NCBI GenBank assembly: GCA_026261815.1
Contig: JAMPIT010000583.1
Span: 620,001 to 684,000 of the forward strand
Reading direction: 5' to 3'
Source: Monarcha castaneiventris obscurior
Taxonomy: Eukaryota; Chordata; Aves; Passeriformes; Monarchidae
DNA: 64,000 nucleotides
In this document: piece after piece, positions 62,843 through 64,000 of the stretch
Position numbering within the stretch: the first letter of the stretch is position 1
Layout of the letters: the number at the start of each line of letters is the position of its first letter
Program-made: the position numbers and the translations under genes
Notes under the pieces: generated by a model
What the model saw: only the letters and a program-made list of their open reading frames with translations
Told to the model about the DNA's origin: nothing
Database searches by the model: none

Positions 62843-64000
62843 AATGAAAACCAGTTTAGATAATGGCAAACATCCAAATTTTTACAAAAGCTGTGTCCCG
62901 TTAGAATGGAATTCTGGGATTTTTAGTAAGCTTTGGATGTTGTAGCAGATCAGTTTGAATCAATGAAAAGAATTAGCATTTTTCAAGGCACGTGGATGGA
63001 GCAGAACAATTTATCTCCAGCTTTTTGGTTTGAGTACAGGAGTGCCTTTTCCATCTTATAGGAAGTCTTTGAACACTTGTTCTGACTTTGGGGAAAAAAA
63101 TCCTCTTTAGACTCTCCAGTGGTATCTTCAACAATGAATAATTAATTTTTTGGAGTGAAAAATCATTGTAATGGAATTGACCTTTCCCTATAGCAATAGG
63201 TTCAATCACTTCCATCTGTCACAAGCTCTTTGCAGGATTTTAATTAATGGTGGGAAATGTTTTCTCCCCATGTCAGTGTGTTATTTAGAATTCCAAACAC
63301 CTGAGTACTTCATAAGATTCTGGCAATACAATAAAAAAAAAAAGAAAAAAACACCAAACCTTCTGAGATCAGGACAGATTTCCTAGGGAAAAATCTGGAA
63401 AGCAGTAGAACCTCTATCTTCTCCCAGTTGGTCTTGAAGCCAGAAAATAATGACAAATCATCAGTCTTCCTCAGCAGGCTGGGAACTGATGAATCCAGCT
63501 TTCCAAAGAGCAGCTTTGCAGAAACATGGCCACATCCTCTCAGAGAGCTGTGTGAATTACATCTATATGAAAATGGCTTTTTTTTTGGCCACCCACATCC
63601 TAAAACAGATAGTGTTAGCAGGAGTGGTGACTGGACTGCTGCCACAGAGCTGCAGTGATGTCTGGCTTCACCAGTCAGCTGCACAGATCCTGCCTGTGCC
63701 TTGTTGCCTTGTCAGCAGTGCCTGGAGGGCAGGCACACGCTCAGGGATAGCTCACCCCTTCCTCTTGGGCAGCAGAGCAGCTCAGCAGCAGCCCAGAGAT
63801 GTCTTGGGCACAGAGTGAGCTGGAAGGTCACTGCTCACCCCCACCCTGCAGTGCTGGGTGGGCACCACGAGGCAGCAGGAATCTGCAGCCTTCCCAGGGC
63901 TGAGTGTTTTCCTGTCTCCTCAAAAACTGTGGGCAAGAACGGTTCCTCGTGGGCTCTCTGACTGTGCCATGTCAGTGCCATGGATGAACATTTCCTCGTG
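62843..64000. other. non-coding end region, GC-richer after 63650
   Basis: An interrupted A run (A11, G, A7) lies at 63331-63350. From about 63650 to the end the sequence is GC-richer with many CAGCAG words. Open frames on both strands (63310-63684 minus, 63450-63818 plus) overlap and show no domain. No repeat family was recognised. Confidence 0.45.

Noticed and set aside
63310..63684. 124-codon minus-strand ORF
   Set aside because: There is no recognisable motif, and it overlaps plus-strand ORFs of similar length. It is consistent with chance.
1..64000. CRISPR arrays, operons, phage or bacterial genes, tRNA or rRNA genes
   Set aside because: There are no spaced direct repeats, no dense same-strand coding, and no RNA gene signatures. 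The CR1 content shows vertebrate nuclear DNA.

Overview
The window reads as an avian nuclear genome segment, probably from a songbird or another neoavian bird. The evidence is six recognisable CR1 LINE fragments. Several have GC-rich 3' ends and octamer-type tails (ATTCTRTG-like), and they cover only about 3% of the window. No other transposon family was recognised. The background is AT-rich with few CpGs and many short A and T runs, as in macrochromosomal intergenic or intronic DNA.

No complete protein-coding gene, rRNA, tRNA, CRISPR array or operon was found. The open reading frames are short (under about 170 codons) and overlap one another on both strands. The longest are antisense or shifted shadows of the GC-rich CR1 copies near 31.1-31.7 kb and 39.2-39.6 kb. 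I read the window as gene desert or the interior of one or more large introns. A few short open segments have good splice-site flanks and could be exons. The best are three plus-strand segments at 41,214-41,335, 43,712-43,769 and 46,367-46,485, whose reading phases are mutually compatible. I could not assign them to a protein family, and decoy splice-site pairs are expected at this scale.

Layout. 1-22 kb: unannotated AT-rich DNA with a 41-bp poly(A) run at 7.57 kb, a CpG-rich patch at 11.76-11.96 kb, a 30-bp tandem duplication at 15.07 kb and a T-rich to A-rich strand switch near 21.05 kb. 22-31 kb: one CR1 tail and otherwise nothing. 31-40 kb: a plus-strand CR1, A11T12 and T23 runs, a homeodomain-like module at 35.8 kb and a minus-strand CR1. 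40-48 kb: the candidate exon cluster, then a minus-strand CR1. 48-62 kb: about 14 kb with no recognised repeat. 62-64 kb: two CR1 fragments lying head to head, then a slightly GC-rich end.

The supportable content is therefore CR1 remnants, simple repeats, candidate exons and candidate regulatory sequence. No genes that work together can be described. All subfamily and function statements come from recall of consensus patterns, not database searches.
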